38,414 bases of DNA from contig JAISNP010000043.1 in NCBI GenBank assembly GCA_031276175.1, forward strand, positions 1-38,414, given 5' to 3'. Below are positions 8,291 to 15,564 of this stretch, one piece after another; within the stretch, counting starts at the first letter, position 1, and each line of letters opens with the position of its first letter. Below the pieces are notes generated by a model. It did not search any database. It was not told the origin of the DNA and saw only the letters and a program-made list of their open reading frames with translations. Origin of the DNA: Tannerella sp. Its GTDB lineage: Bacteria > Bacteroidota > Bacteroidia > Bacteroidales > Tannerellaceae. A program made the translations under genes and the position numbers.

Positions 8291-9302
8291 TTTCGCCGGG
8301 AGTTATGATGATCTGTTTTTGAGGATGATATATTTGATAAAGCGTATCTTTCAATTTGTTTTCGTCCATGGCACGTATCATTTGCGCGTAGGAAATATCG
8401 TCGGCATTGAAAGTGAAAACTTTACCGTAATTGCATTCGGATGAATATCCGGGTCGACGGAGCAGTTTGCGGAGGGCGGAGAGCGTCGCTGCCATGATGA
8501 CGGCAAAACGTATCATCCATTTGAAAAGGGTGTTGGAGTGGGGATAATGTTTGCGAAAAAAAATAAGCATCGCTTCATGAAAAATCTTTACGTAGCGAAG
8601 GTCTTTACGGGTGCTTTCGCCCTTGTAGTGGATAATTGTTTCGGGAAGATAATAGATGTCGAAACCGGCTTGCCCGATACGGTATGAGAGGTCGATGTCT
8701 TCGCCGTACATGAAAAAAGTTTCGTCCAGCAGTCCCGATTTGTCAAGCGCCTGCCGCCTTATCAGCATGAAAGCGCCGGAAAGAATGTCTACTTTATGCG
8801 GTTTGTTTTCATCCAGATAGCGGATGTGGTATCCGCCGAACGTTTTCGAGAGGGGAAAAAGCGCGGACAAGCCGGTCATCTTGCAGAAAGCGTTCCACGG
8901 CGAGGGAAATCCCCGTTTGGATTCGGGAAGGAAGCGTCCGTATCCGTCAATCATTTTCACGCCCAACGCGCCGGCGCCGGGATGTGCGTCCATAAAGTCG
9001 CATACGCGAATCAACGTATCTTCGCCCACGACTGTGTCGGGATTCAACAGCAGTACATACTCGCCGCAAGCCGTTTCGATGGCTTGATTGTTGGCCTTCG
9101 AGAAGCCTGCGTTCTCGCGGTTTTCAATGAAATGCACATTCGGGAACAAGGGTTTGAGATATTCTACCGACCGGTCGGCGGAGCAGTTGTCGACCACGAA
9201 AATTTCCGACGCAATGAGCCGTGTGGCTCGCGTCACCGAATCGAGACATTGCAGGAGATAATATTTGACGTTATAGTTGACAATCACTATCGACAGTTTC
9301 AT
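8268..9302 (-). CDS. Family 2 glycosyltransferase (rhamnosyltransferase-like)
   Basis: A 344-residue GT-A glycosyltransferase. The N-terminal nucleotide-binding strand is MKLSIVIVNYNVKYYLLQCL; EIFVVDNCSADRSVEYL and NAGFSKANNQAIE follow, then the metal/sugar-nucleotide loop LLLNPDTVVGEDT (NPD in place of DxD). FMYGEDIDLSYR is the usual acceptor-side/catalytic ED motif of this family. Residues ~250-275 form a hydrophobic stretch that may bind the membrane. The family transfers sugars such as rhamnose from nucleotide donors to surface polysaccharide, on the cytoplasmic side of the membrane; the exact sugar cannot be read. It is a lone gene with its own promoter, and its stop codon lies within the 3' end of the Rpn pseudogene, so the two transcripts converge. 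Confidence 0.88.
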   Translation of the reverse strand: MKLSIVIVNYNVKYYLLQCLDSVTRATRLIASEIFVVDNCSADRSVEYLKPLFPNVHFIENRENAGFSKANNQAIETACGEYVLLLNPDTVVGEDTLIRVCDFMDAHPGAGALGVKMIDGYGRFLPESKRGFPSPWNAFCKMTGLSALFPLSKTFGGYHIRYLDENKPHKVDILSGAFMLIRRQALDKSGLLDETFFMYGEDIDLSYRIGQAGFDIYYLPETIIHYKGESTRKDLRYVKIFHEAMLIFFRKHYPHSNTLFKWMIRFAVIMAATLSALRKLLRRPGYSSECNYGKVFTFNADDISYAQMIRAMDENKLKDTLYQIYHPQKQIIITPGEIIYPAAQ

Positions 9303-9327
9303 ATTTTTTCTTTTGAGAATGAGAAGG

Positions 9328-9358
9328 CAAACTTACATCTTTATCGTCTTTCCGGCAA
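9328..9358 (-). promoter_or_regulatory. Bacteroidetes promoter of the glycosyltransferase gene
   Basis: On the minus strand TTG (9358-9356), 20 bases, then TAAGTTTG (9335-9328): a full match to the Bacteroidetes -33/-7 promoter layout, 25 bases ahead of the ATG at 9302. Confidence 0.7.
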
Positions 9359-9440
9359 GTATATTGTGCGTGGCGGCAAGATTTTTTCGGGGACGGGAGG
9401 GATTGGACGGCGATGGGCGTGATGTCTATGAAACGGGGCA

Positions 9441-9473
9441 CAAAAAAAACGCCTTAAATCACTTAAGACGTTT
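9441..9473 (-). terminator. Terminator of the tRNA-Tyr/tRNA-Gly unit
   Basis: Minus-strand stem AACGTCTTAA / TTAAGGCGTT (one G-T pair, loop GTGA) followed by a run of eight T (9442-9449). It lies directly downstream of tRNA-Gly. Confidence 0.85.
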
Positions 9474-9482
9474 ATCTTTCGG

Positions 9483-9555
9483 AGCGGAAGACGGGACTCA
9501 AACCCGCGACCCTCAGCTTGGAAGGCTAATGCTCTATCGACTGAGCTACTTCCGC
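9483..9555 (-). tRNA. tRNA-Gly (anticodon TCC)
   Basis: The reverse strand folds as a cloverleaf: acceptor stem GCGGAAG / CTTCCGC, D arm GCTC..GAGC, anticodon arm TTAGC-CTTCCAA-GCTGA with TCC at the anticodon, T arm GCGGG-TTTGAGT-CCCGT. The discriminator base is T, as expected for glycine tRNAs in bacteria. CCA is not encoded. It follows tRNA-Tyr by 35 bases and shares its promoter. Confidence 0.95.
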
Positions 9556-9590
9556 TTGATAATAACTATTTAATCACTCATCTTTGTCTG

Positions 9591-9673
9591 TGGGCAGAGA
9601 TGGATTCGAACCACCGAAGGCGTAAGCCAGCTGAGTTACAGTCAGCCCCATTTGGCCACTCTGGTATCTGCCC
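9591..9673 (-). tRNA. tRNA-Tyr (anticodon GTA)
   Basis: The reverse strand shows acceptor stem GGGCAGA / TCTGCCC, anticodon arm GCTGA-CTGTAAC-TCAGC with GTA, a long variable arm (class II) and T arm GGTGG-TTCGAAT-CCATC. Discriminator A; CCA not encoded. First gene of the tRNA pair. Confidence 0.95.
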
Positions 9674-9690
9674 TTTTCAAAAATGCGGTG

Positions 9691-9720
9691 CAAAGATACG
9701 ACTATTTTTTTACTCTGCAA
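9691..9720 (-). promoter_or_regulatory. Promoter of the tRNA unit
   Basis: Minus strand: TTG (9720-9718), 19 bases, TATCTTTG (9698-9691). This is a full Bacteroidetes-type promoter 18 bases ahead of tRNA-Tyr; its upstream half overlaps the 3' end of ribH. Confidence 0.75.
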
Positions 9721-10196
9721 GCATAATCAATCATTTTTATTGCCGTAATTGCGGCTTCGTCTCCTTTATTGCCGTAAATACCTCCGCTGCGTTCTTCGGC
9801 CTGTTTCAGGTTATTAGTCGTTAGAATACCGAAAATAAACGGGATTTCATAGCGGAGATTCAGTTCGGTGATCCCTTGCGTTACAGCCGAACATACGTAA
9901 TCGAAATGCGGCGTATCGCCTTTGACGATACATCCCAGAGCAATCACGGCGTCTACCCGAAGATGTTCGGCCATCCGGCGAGCGCCGAAGTTGAGTTCAA
10001 AACTGCCCGGCACACGTTCGACATATATGTTTTCGGATTTTACGCCATGCCTTTCCAGGGTATTACATGCGCCTTCCAGCATTTTTTCGGTCACGGACTC
10101 GTTCCATTCCGATACTACGATTCCTATCCGCATGGAGGAAGCATCCGGTACGCTGTTGAAATCGTAATTCGACAAATTCTGATATGCGGTAGCCAT
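9702..10196 (-). CDS. ribH: 6,7-dimethyl-8-ribityllumazine synthase
   Basis: A 164-residue cytoplasmic enzyme that joins 5-amino-6-ribitylaminouracil with 3,4-dihydroxy-2-butanone 4-phosphate, the penultimate step of riboflavin synthesis. Family signatures are in order: [37 protein letters not shown] (substrate pocket), [17 protein letters not shown] with the catalytic His in TPHFD, then [18 protein letters not shown]. Length is normal. The gene lies 3 bases after the TPR protein gene and is almost certainly co-transcribed with it from the promoter at 10946; the same pair is familiar in Bacteroides. Confidence 0.96.
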   Translation of the reverse strand: MATAYQNLSNYDFNSVPDASSMRIGIVVSEWNESVTEKMLEGACNTLERHGVKSENIYVERVPGSFELNFGARRMAEHLRVDAVIALGCIVKGDTPHFDYVCSAVTQGITELNLRYEIPFIFGILTTNNLKQAEERSGGIYGNKGDEAAITAIKMIDYACRVKK

Positions 10197-10199
10197 TGT

Positions 10200-10892
10200 T
10201 TATTGCTGTTCGGACTTGATTTCCGCACGTGTAATATACTTGTCGATGTCCATAGCCTCAACCGAACGGTTGTATTTTTCTTTAATTGTCGTATAGGCCT
10301 TAATGGCTTCTTTGTACTGGTTCATACTTTCGTAGGCAATACCTGCCTTTTTCAGGAAAATCGGGCTGAGAAGGTCGTTATCGGCTTTGGCGGCAGCTTT
10401 TTCGAAATAGCCGACAGCTTCTTTTGTGTTGCCTATGCTCACATAGCAATCTCCAATTAATCCCGTGACTGTCGAAGCTGTCTGCAGGTCGACTCCTTTA
10501 TAGGATTTAAGCCATTTGATAGCGGTTTGCGGGTCGCCAAGCTTGTAATAGCAGATGCCGGTACACGCTTTTGCAAGATTGCCCGTTTCCGTTCCGCCAT
10601 ACTGATCTGCGATAGCTTCAAAACCTTCGAAATCAAGACCGTTTCCGTTCAATGCGAGAGCGAAAGAATCTCTTTCCAGAAATTGTTCGCCCTTGAAAAT
10701 AGCGACCTTGGCTCTTTCGTTGCGCGGCATTGCATAGCCGTAATGGTATGCAATGATCAGTCCTACGATTGTTGCTACACCTAAAATACCATAGGTGAGG
10801 AGCTTTTTGTTTTTCTCAATAAATTGTTCCGAACGGGAAAGTATTACACCCACTTCCAGTTCATTCTCTTTTTCTTGCTTTTTCTTTGCCAT
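10200..10892 (-). CDS. Membrane-anchored tetratricopeptide repeat protein
   Basis: A 230-residue protein with a charged N-terminus (MAKKKQEKENELE), one membrane segment at residues ~35-53 (TYGILGVATIVGLIIAYHYG), and a C-terminal domain of TPR helices (ACTGICYYKLGDPQTAIKWL, IGDCYVSIGNTKEAVGYFEK, IAYESMNQYKEAIKAY). The layout resembles YfgM-type ancillary proteins of the secretion/outer-membrane assembly route, but function is not established by sequence. First gene of the TPR-ribH unit, divergent from recF. Confidence 0.88.
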   Translation of the reverse strand: MAKKKQEKENELEVGVILSRSEQFIEKNKKLLTYGILGVATIVGLIIAYHYGYAMPRNERAKVAIFKGEQFLERDSFALALNGNGLDFEGFEAIADQYGGTETGNLAKACTGICYYKLGDPQTAIKWLKSYKGVDLQTASTVTGLIGDCYVSIGNTKEAVGYFEKAAAKADNDLLSPIFLKKAGIAYESMNQYKEAIKAYTTIKEKYNRSVEAMDIDKYITRAEIKSEQQ

Positions 10893-10945
10893 GACTATAT
10901 TACTATATTTTGTTTCGTAAATCCTTATAACTCTATTTCAGAGCG

Positions 10946-10953
10946 CAAAATTA
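10946..10953 (-). promoter_or_regulatory. -7 element for TPR protein-ribH
   Basis: Minus-strand TAATTTTG matches TAnnTTTG, 53 bases ahead of the TPR gene. No good -33 TTG. Confidence 0.5.
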
Positions 10954-10994
10954 GTTTTTTTATGGAAATAATCGAATATACAGTCGATATTTTT

Positions 10995-11002
10995 TACTTT
11001 TG
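10995..11002 (+). promoter_or_regulatory. -7 element for recF-dciA
   Basis: TACTTTTG matches TAnnTTTG and lies 47 bases ahead of the ATG at 11050. It rules against the in-frame TTG at 11002 being the recF start, since that codon overlaps the promoter. Confidence 0.55.
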
Positions 11003-11049
11003 TGCTGTCATTTGAATTGTCCATACAAACTTCATTTTCGCACAAAGCG

Positions 11050-12153
11050 ATGATATTAAATAAATTGCATATACTGAACTATAAAAACATCGTGCAGGCC
11101 GATATTGCGTGTTCGTCCAAGATGAACTGTTTTTTCGGAAACAACGGGATGGGAAAGACGAATTTGCTGGACGCGATTTATTTTCTGTCGTTTTGCAAAA
11201 GCCATGTTCATACGCCGGAATTGTCGATTATTCACCGGAACGAAGACGTTTGCGTGCTTCAGGGGGAGTATGATTTTGACGGAAACGGAGAAGTGGTGTT
11301 CTGTTCCATACGGCGCGGACAGCGGAAGCAATTTAAACGTAATCTGAAAAGTTACGACAAGTTATCGGAGCATATCGGATTATTGCCGCTGGTGATGGTA
11401 TCACCCTCCGATTCCGAATTGATAAGAGGGGGCAGCGAAGACCGGCGCCGATTCATGGATATGATTATCTCGCAGCACGACAAGGCGTATCTTCATGCCT
11501 TGATTCAGTACAACAAAGTGTTGATGCAGCGCAACCAGTTGTTTCGCAATCAGAGTTGCGACGAAGCATTATTCGATGTGCTGGAAATGCAGATGGAAAT
11601 GTACGGGACGGCGATATACGAAAAACGCGTCCGGATGATTCGGGAATTTACTCCGCTGTTCGACGAGTATTACCGTGCGATATGCTGTTCGTCCGAAACC
11701 GTCGGGTTGCAATACGTTTCTCAACTGGCCTCGTTTCGCTTGACCGACAAACTGGCTTCGGACAGAGAAAAGGAACGGATTGTCGGGCATACGCTGTCGG
11801 GCATTCATAAGGACGACATGGAAATGACGCTGGACGGCTACCTGATACGGCAAACCGGTTCGCAGGGACAGAATAAAACTTGCCTGATTGCGCTCAAATT
11901 AGCCCAGTTCACTTTTCTGGCGACACGTGGGGCGACGAAACCCATTCTTCTGCTGGATGATATTTTCGACAAGCTCGATGCAGAACGTGTGGGACAAATC
12001 ATTCGGCTGGTAAGCCACGAACAGTTCGGACAGATTTTTATTACGGACACGAATCGCAAATATCTGGACAGAATACTCTCCGTCGCCGGGCAGGACTATA
12101 CGTTATATAAAGTAGACAACGGCGAAGTAACGCCACTGGATAAAACGGAATGA
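11050..12153 (+). CDS. recF: DNA replication and repair protein RecF
   Basis: A 367-residue SMC-like ATPase that binds gapped DNA and helps RecR/RecO load RecA. Walker A is GNNGMGKTNLLDAIYF near residue 35; the ABC-type signature region is in LIRQTGSQGQNKTCLIALKLAQ; Walker B is PILLLDDIFDKLDAERV. The reading frame is open further upstream, but ATG at 11050 gives the usual RecF N-terminus (MILNKLHILNYKN) and lies downstream of the promoter. It overlaps dciA by 4 bases (ATGA), so the two are translationally coupled. Confidence 0.96.
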   Translation: MILNKLHILNYKNIVQADIACSSKMNCFFGNNGMGKTNLLDAIYFLSFCKSHVHTPELSIIHRNEDVCVLQGEYDFDGNGEVVFCSIRRGQRKQFKRNLKSYDKLSEHIGLLPLVMVSPSDSELIRGGSEDRRRFMDMIISQHDKAYLHALIQYNKVLMQRNQLFRNQSCDEALFDVLEMQMEMYGTAIYEKRVRMIREFTPLFDEYYRAICCSSETVGLQYVSQLASFRLTDKLASDREKERIVGHTLSGIHKDDMEMTLDGYLIRQTGSQGQNKTCLIALKLAQFTFLATRGATKPILLLDDIFDKLDAERVGQIIRLVSHEQFGQIFITDTNRKYLDRILSVAGQDYTLYKVDNGEVTPLDKTE

Positions 12154-12443
12154 AACGGGCAAACGCAAAACATATCAGCGAACTGTTACAGCTTTTTTAC
12201 GACGACAATCCTCAATTAAAGCAAAAACTGATGGAAGCGCGCATTATGCGTGCCTGGAGCGAGGTTTTGGGGCCGGCAACCATGCGTGCCACACGAAACC
12301 TTTACGTGAAAAACGAAGTGCTTTACGTATTCGTCAATTCGTCCGTCCTGCGTAACGAATTATGGCTTAATCGCGAAAAGCTGAAAAAGAAACTCAACGC
12401 ACATACGGGAACGGACGTCATCCGCGATTTGGTGATACGGTAG
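12150..12443 (+). CDS. dciA: DUF721 protein, DciA-type helicase loader
   Basis: A 97-residue DUF721 protein: HISELLQLFYDDNPQLKQKL, then RAWSEVLGPATMRATRNLYVKNEVLYVFVNSSVLRNEL. Members of this family (DciA) recruit or load the replicative helicase DnaB in bacteria lacking DnaC; that role is known for other phyla and is inferred here. It overlaps recF by ATGA and converges on the formyl-THF cyclo-ligase gene with only 4 bases between stop codons. Confidence 0.88.
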   Translation: MKRANAKHISELLQLFYDDNPQLKQKLMEARIMRAWSEVLGPATMRATRNLYVKNEVLYVFVNSSVLRNELWLNREKLKKKLNAHTGTDVIRDLVIR

Positions 12444-12447
12444 CCGT

Positions 12448-13002
12448 TCAGTCGATAATTTCCTGTTCGGTAATCACCTGCGTCATTCGGCAATCGTGCG
12501 CGTCGACGGGGACAAAGTCAAACACCTGAAACCGGAAACATATCCCTATCACGGGTTTCCCGAACTCCGAGAGGAAACGGTCGTAAAAACCTTTTCCCCG
12601 TCCGAGCCGGTTCAGCCGACGATCGAAAGCCACTCCGGGAACGATTGCGAGGTCGATGTCGTCAAGAAGTATTTCTTTATTTCCCTGCGGTTCCATGATG
12701 CCGAACGAACCTGTTTTCATGCGGCTTTCGCCCTGATAGGGATAGAACGTCAACCGTTCGCCGTCTACCGCAGGCAGGAAAATCTGCTTTTCCCCGCGCC
12801 ATTTTTCGAGAAAAGCCACCGTTTGCACTTCTCCCGGCAGGGCATGATAGCAGGCAATGCGCGTGGCGTTGCGAAACCACGGCGACTGCTCTATTCGGGC
12901 ATGTATCCTGCCCGATAGCTCCGCCAGTACTTCGACCGGATAATTTTTTTTCAGTAACGAAACTTTTCGACGCAGTTGCTGCTTGGCATCTCCGTTGTCC
13001 AT
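12448..13002 (-). CDS. 5-formyltetrahydrofolate cyclo-ligase
   Basis: A 184-residue cytoplasmic enzyme converting 5-formyl-THF to 5,10-methenyl-THF with ATP. Seen: the N-terminal KQQLRRKVSLLKKNYP helix with basic residues, ACYHALPGEVQTVAFLEKW (substrate segment), the ATP/Mg motif VPGVAFDRRLNRLGRGKGFYDRFL, and GICFRFQVFDFVPVDAHD at the C-terminus. I chose ATG at 13002 rather than the upstream ATG at 13041 because it starts one base after the S41 protease stop codon and gives the normal family N-terminus; the longer form would add 13 residues overlapping the protease gene. Likely the last gene of a unit with the S41 protease and dCMP deaminase. Confidence 0.93.
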   Translation of the reverse strand: MDNGDAKQQLRRKVSLLKKNYPVEVLAELSGRIHARIEQSPWFRNATRIACYHALPGEVQTVAFLEKWRGEKQIFLPAVDGERLTFYPYQGESRMKTGSFGIMEPQGNKEILLDDIDLAIVPGVAFDRRLNRLGRGKGFYDRFLSEFGKPVIGICFRFQVFDFVPVDAHDCRMTQVITEQEIID

Positions 13003-13003
13003 C

Positions 13004-14620
13004 CTACAACTTCGGTCGCCATGTATCGTTATTGATTTCACGGATGGCGCGGTTCAATGAAGGGTCGTCCGACAGCATAATCGCGTAAAATTCGCTCTCA
13101 TCGAAAAAATTGTGGACAATGTAGGCCTGCAAGGCTGTTTCGAGCAGTTTTTCCGAGATGCGAATCAAAGTCGGGCGTTTCTTCAGCCCCTGTTTCTCCG
13201 CAAAATCGACGAAAGTCTGCAACAGCGGTTGCGTTTTCAGGTAAGCATGCAGTTCGTTGAAGGTTTTGAACGACGACAACTTCTGTTTATGGCTGTCGGA
13301 ATATTCCAGCGCAAAGCGGGACAGCAGCCCCAACCGCATTGCCGCGCTGTAGTACGAGGTGATGTTACTCGTATCCCGCGGGATGAAAATGTCGGGCATG
13401 ATGCCTCCGCCGCCGTAGACGGTACGTCCTCCCAGCGTTTTGTATTCCGGCAGGTCGTTCGTTTTGATGCTGTCGGCCGAATCAAATTCGCCGTGATAGA
13501 AACGGTTTTCTATATCTTTGTGATACTCGTCGGAGTGTCCCAGTTCGTAGTTTTTCTGTATGCAGCGTCCCGAAGGGGTGTAGTATCGCGCGATGGTCAG
13601 CCGCAGTTCGGAGCCGTCTCCCAGAAGAATGGGCGCCTGCACCAGTCCTTTCCCGAACGTGCGCCGGCCGATGATGAGTCCCCGGTCGTTGTCCTGAATG
13701 GCGCCGGCGAAGATTTCACTTGCCGAGCCGGACATTTCGTCCACCAGCACGACGAGGGGGGCATTATGGCACGAGCCGGAACCGTTGGCATACGATTCGT
13801 AGTCGTTGAACGATTTGCCTTTTACGTGTACAATCGGCCGGTTGGGGGGCATAAATTCGTTAATCGTGCGAATGGCTGCGTCCAGATAGCCTCCGCTGTT
13901 TCCGCGCAGGTCGATGATGAATTTTCCGCAACCGTCTTTTCCGAGTTTTGCGATGGCTGTAATAAATTCGTTGTAGGTTGTTCGGGCGAAGTCTTCTATT
14001 TTAATGTATCCGATGCCGTTGCCGACATTGTTGACCACTTTGATGGAATAATTGGGCACGTCGCCGCGCATGACGTCAAAGTAGAGCAGTTCGGGCGAGT
14101 CGCCGCGTTTGATGCCCAGCTTCACTTTGCTGTTTTTCTTGCCGCGCAAGGTATGCCGTATGGCGTATGAGCTGAGGTTTTTCCCGGCGAATACGGAGTC
14201 GTCGATGGTGATTATGCGGTCGTAGGGCAGGATACCCGCCTTCTCGGCAGGCCCTTTGTGAATGACGTTGATGACGAGAATGGTATCCGAAAGCATATTG
14301 AACGAAACGCCGATTCCGCTGAAAGAGCCTTCAAGTTTGTCGGTGATGAGTTGCCGTTCTTCCGCAGGGATCAGTGCGGAGTGCGGGTCAAGTTCGTTGA
14401 CGATGCTTACGGCCGCGGTTTCGACCAGTTGCTGCATGTTTACCGTATCCACGTATTGATGTTCGATGATGCCGAGAATCGTTTCAATCTTGTTGTTTCC
14501 CGAAAAGCGCATATTTCTTTTCGTGTAGTAGTTTCCGACGAAAAAGCCGACAATGGTGCCGAGCGTGATAAGGATTGATGTCAGGAAGGACGTTTTGCTG
14601 TTATTCATTTTCTGCTTCAT
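13004..14620 (-). CDS. S41 family carboxy-terminal processing peptidase
   Basis: A 538-residue periplasmic serine protease of the CtpA/Prc type. Order: N-terminal membrane anchor (SFLTSILITLGTIVGFFVGN), a helical region with HQYVDTVNMQ and ELDPHSALIP, a PDZ domain (FSGIGVSFNML..GPAEKAGILPYDRI), then the catalytic domain IDLRGNSGGYLDAAI, EMSGSASEIFAGAIQD and GRRTFGKGLVQ. The Ser of SASE and the Lys of FGKG are 25 residues apart, the spacing of the Prc Ser-Lys dyad. A C-terminal extension of ~150 residues follows, as usual for Bacteroidetes. The start overlaps the dCMP deaminase gene by 20 bases. Confidence 0.94.
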   Translation of the reverse strand: MKQKMNNSKTSFLTSILITLGTIVGFFVGNYYTKRNMRFSGNNKIETILGIIEHQYVDTVNMQQLVETAAVSIVNELDPHSALIPAEERQLITDKLEGSFSGIGVSFNMLSDTILVINVIHKGPAEKAGILPYDRIITIDDSVFAGKNLSSYAIRHTLRGKKNSKVKLGIKRGDSPELLYFDVMRGDVPNYSIKVVNNVGNGIGYIKIEDFARTTYNEFITAIAKLGKDGCGKFIIDLRGNSGGYLDAAIRTINEFMPPNRPIVHVKGKSFNDYESYANGSGSCHNAPLVVLVDEMSGSASEIFAGAIQDNDRGLIIGRRTFGKGLVQAPILLGDGSELRLTIARYYTPSGRCIQKNYELGHSDEYHKDIENRFYHGEFDSADSIKTNDLPEYKTLGGRTVYGGGGIMPDIFIPRDTSNITSYYSAAMRLGLLSRFALEYSDSHKQKLSSFKTFNELHAYLKTQPLLQTFVDFAEKQGLKKRPTLIRISEKLLETALQAYIVHNFFDESEFYAIMLSDDPSLNRAIREINNDTWRPKL

Positions 14621-15053
14621 TATTTATATTTATGTAATCTACGACGATTCCCGCACGCCTGAGCAGCAGGCAACCGTCTTCCAGATGGTACTTCTCGGAA
14701 TATACGACCCGCCGGATGCCGGCCTGAATGATCAGCTTGGCACATTCGATACAGGGCGACGAGGTAATGTATATCGTGGCTCCCATGCTGCTGTTGAACG
14801 AGGCGGCCACTTTGGTAATGGCGTTGGCCTCGGCGTGCAGCACGTAGGGTTTGGTCACGTTGTTTTCGTCCTCGCATACGTTTTCGAAACCCGACGGCGT
14901 GCCGTTGTAGCCGTCGGATATGATCATCTGATCTTTTACAATCAGCGCACCTACCTGACGGCGTTTGCAGTAGGAATTTTCAGCCCATATGCGCGCCATG
15001 CGCAAATACCGCCTGTCTACTGCAATCTGTTTTATTTCCCTGCCTTTTTCCAT
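14601..15053 (-). CDS. Deoxycytidylate (dCMP) deaminase
   Basis: A 150-residue zinc deaminase making dUMP from dCMP for thymidylate synthesis. Zinc site: YVLHAEANAI (His and catalytic Glu) and SSPCIECAKLII (two Cys). Other markers: CKRRQVGALIVKD and SDGYNGTPSGFENVCED. The frame is open to 15095, but that codon lies on top of the promoter -7 element, and ATG at 15053 (MEKGREIKQIAVD) gives the usual family length. First gene of the unit that continues into the S41 protease and the formyl-THF cyclo-ligase. Confidence 0.94.
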   Translation of the reverse strand: MEKGREIKQIAVDRRYLRMARIWAENSYCKRRQVGALIVKDQMIISDGYNGTPSGFENVCEDENNVTKPYVLHAEANAITKVAASFNSSMGATIYITSSPCIECAKLIIQAGIRRVVYSEKYHLEDGCLLLRRAGIVVDYININNEAENE

Positions 15054-15094
15054 ATGCTGTATCAATCCGGCAAATAATCCGGTCTTGGAGGTCA

Positions 15095-15102
15095 CAAAAA
15101 TA
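15095..15102 (-). promoter_or_regulatory. -7 element for the dCMP deaminase unit
   Basis: Minus-strand TATTTTTG matches TAnnTTTG, 41 bases before the ATG at 15053. Between it and the array at 15294 (15103-15293) no gene or clear signal is visible. Confidence 0.5.
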
Positions 15103-15293
15103 GTGATATTCCGAGTTGACAGGTGTTTTTTGCCGGTATTTTTTTATGATTGCCGGATTCATTGCCCGATAAGCCCGAAAGGATATATGCGCATAACCGT
15201 AACGCCGCCGGCTTGCGGTGCAGGGATGAAACACGCTCCTGCTGCCTGCAAGGCCGGATAAAGCGCCTTTTGGTATAAGTTTTTGTCGTTCCG

Positions 15294-15554
15294 GCTTAAG
15301 TACGAACGATTTTTACTTAAGTAAACGCGGCGCCGACTTAAGTAAAAACGGTTTTTACTTGAGTAAAAATGGCGCCGACTTAAGTAAAAACGGCGCCGAC
15401 TTAAGTAAACGTGATTTTTTACTTGAGTAAACGCGGCGCCGACTTAAGTAAAAATGGCGCCGACTTAAGTAAACGCGGCTCCGACTTAAGTAAAAATGAT
15501 TTTTACTCAAGTAAAAACGGCGCCGACTCAAGTAAAAACGGCGCCGAGTTAACT
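15294..15554. repeat. Intergenic tandem array, strict 21-bp period, ACTTAAGT/GGCGCC units
   Basis: The octamer ACTTAAGT (or ACTTGAGT, ACTCAAGT) occurs 12 times at exactly 21-base steps from 15294 to 15525 (the first copy reads GCTTAAGT), with a shifted degenerate AGTTAACT at 15547. Between them most units carry AAA(C/T)GGCGCCG; a few have a GATTTTT variant instead. Both ACTTAAGT and GGCGCC are palindromes. The array starts 11 bases after the M3 peptidase stop codon and lies ~190 bases upstream of the dCMP deaminase promoter. Short ORFs on both strands (YLSRRRF- and GADLSKN-type heptads) exist only because 21 is a multiple of three. No spacers, so not CRISPR. Confidence 0.9.
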
Positions 15555-15564
15555 CCGGATTCAT

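Noticed and set aside
12444-12447. Terminator between dciA and the formyl-THF cyclo-ligase gene
   Set aside because: Only four bases separate the stops, and no stem followed by a T-run was found in either direction.
15294-15554. CRISPR array
   Set aside because: Units are contiguous with no unique spacers of constant length, and no cas genes are near. The same holds for the arrays at 23623 and 30439.
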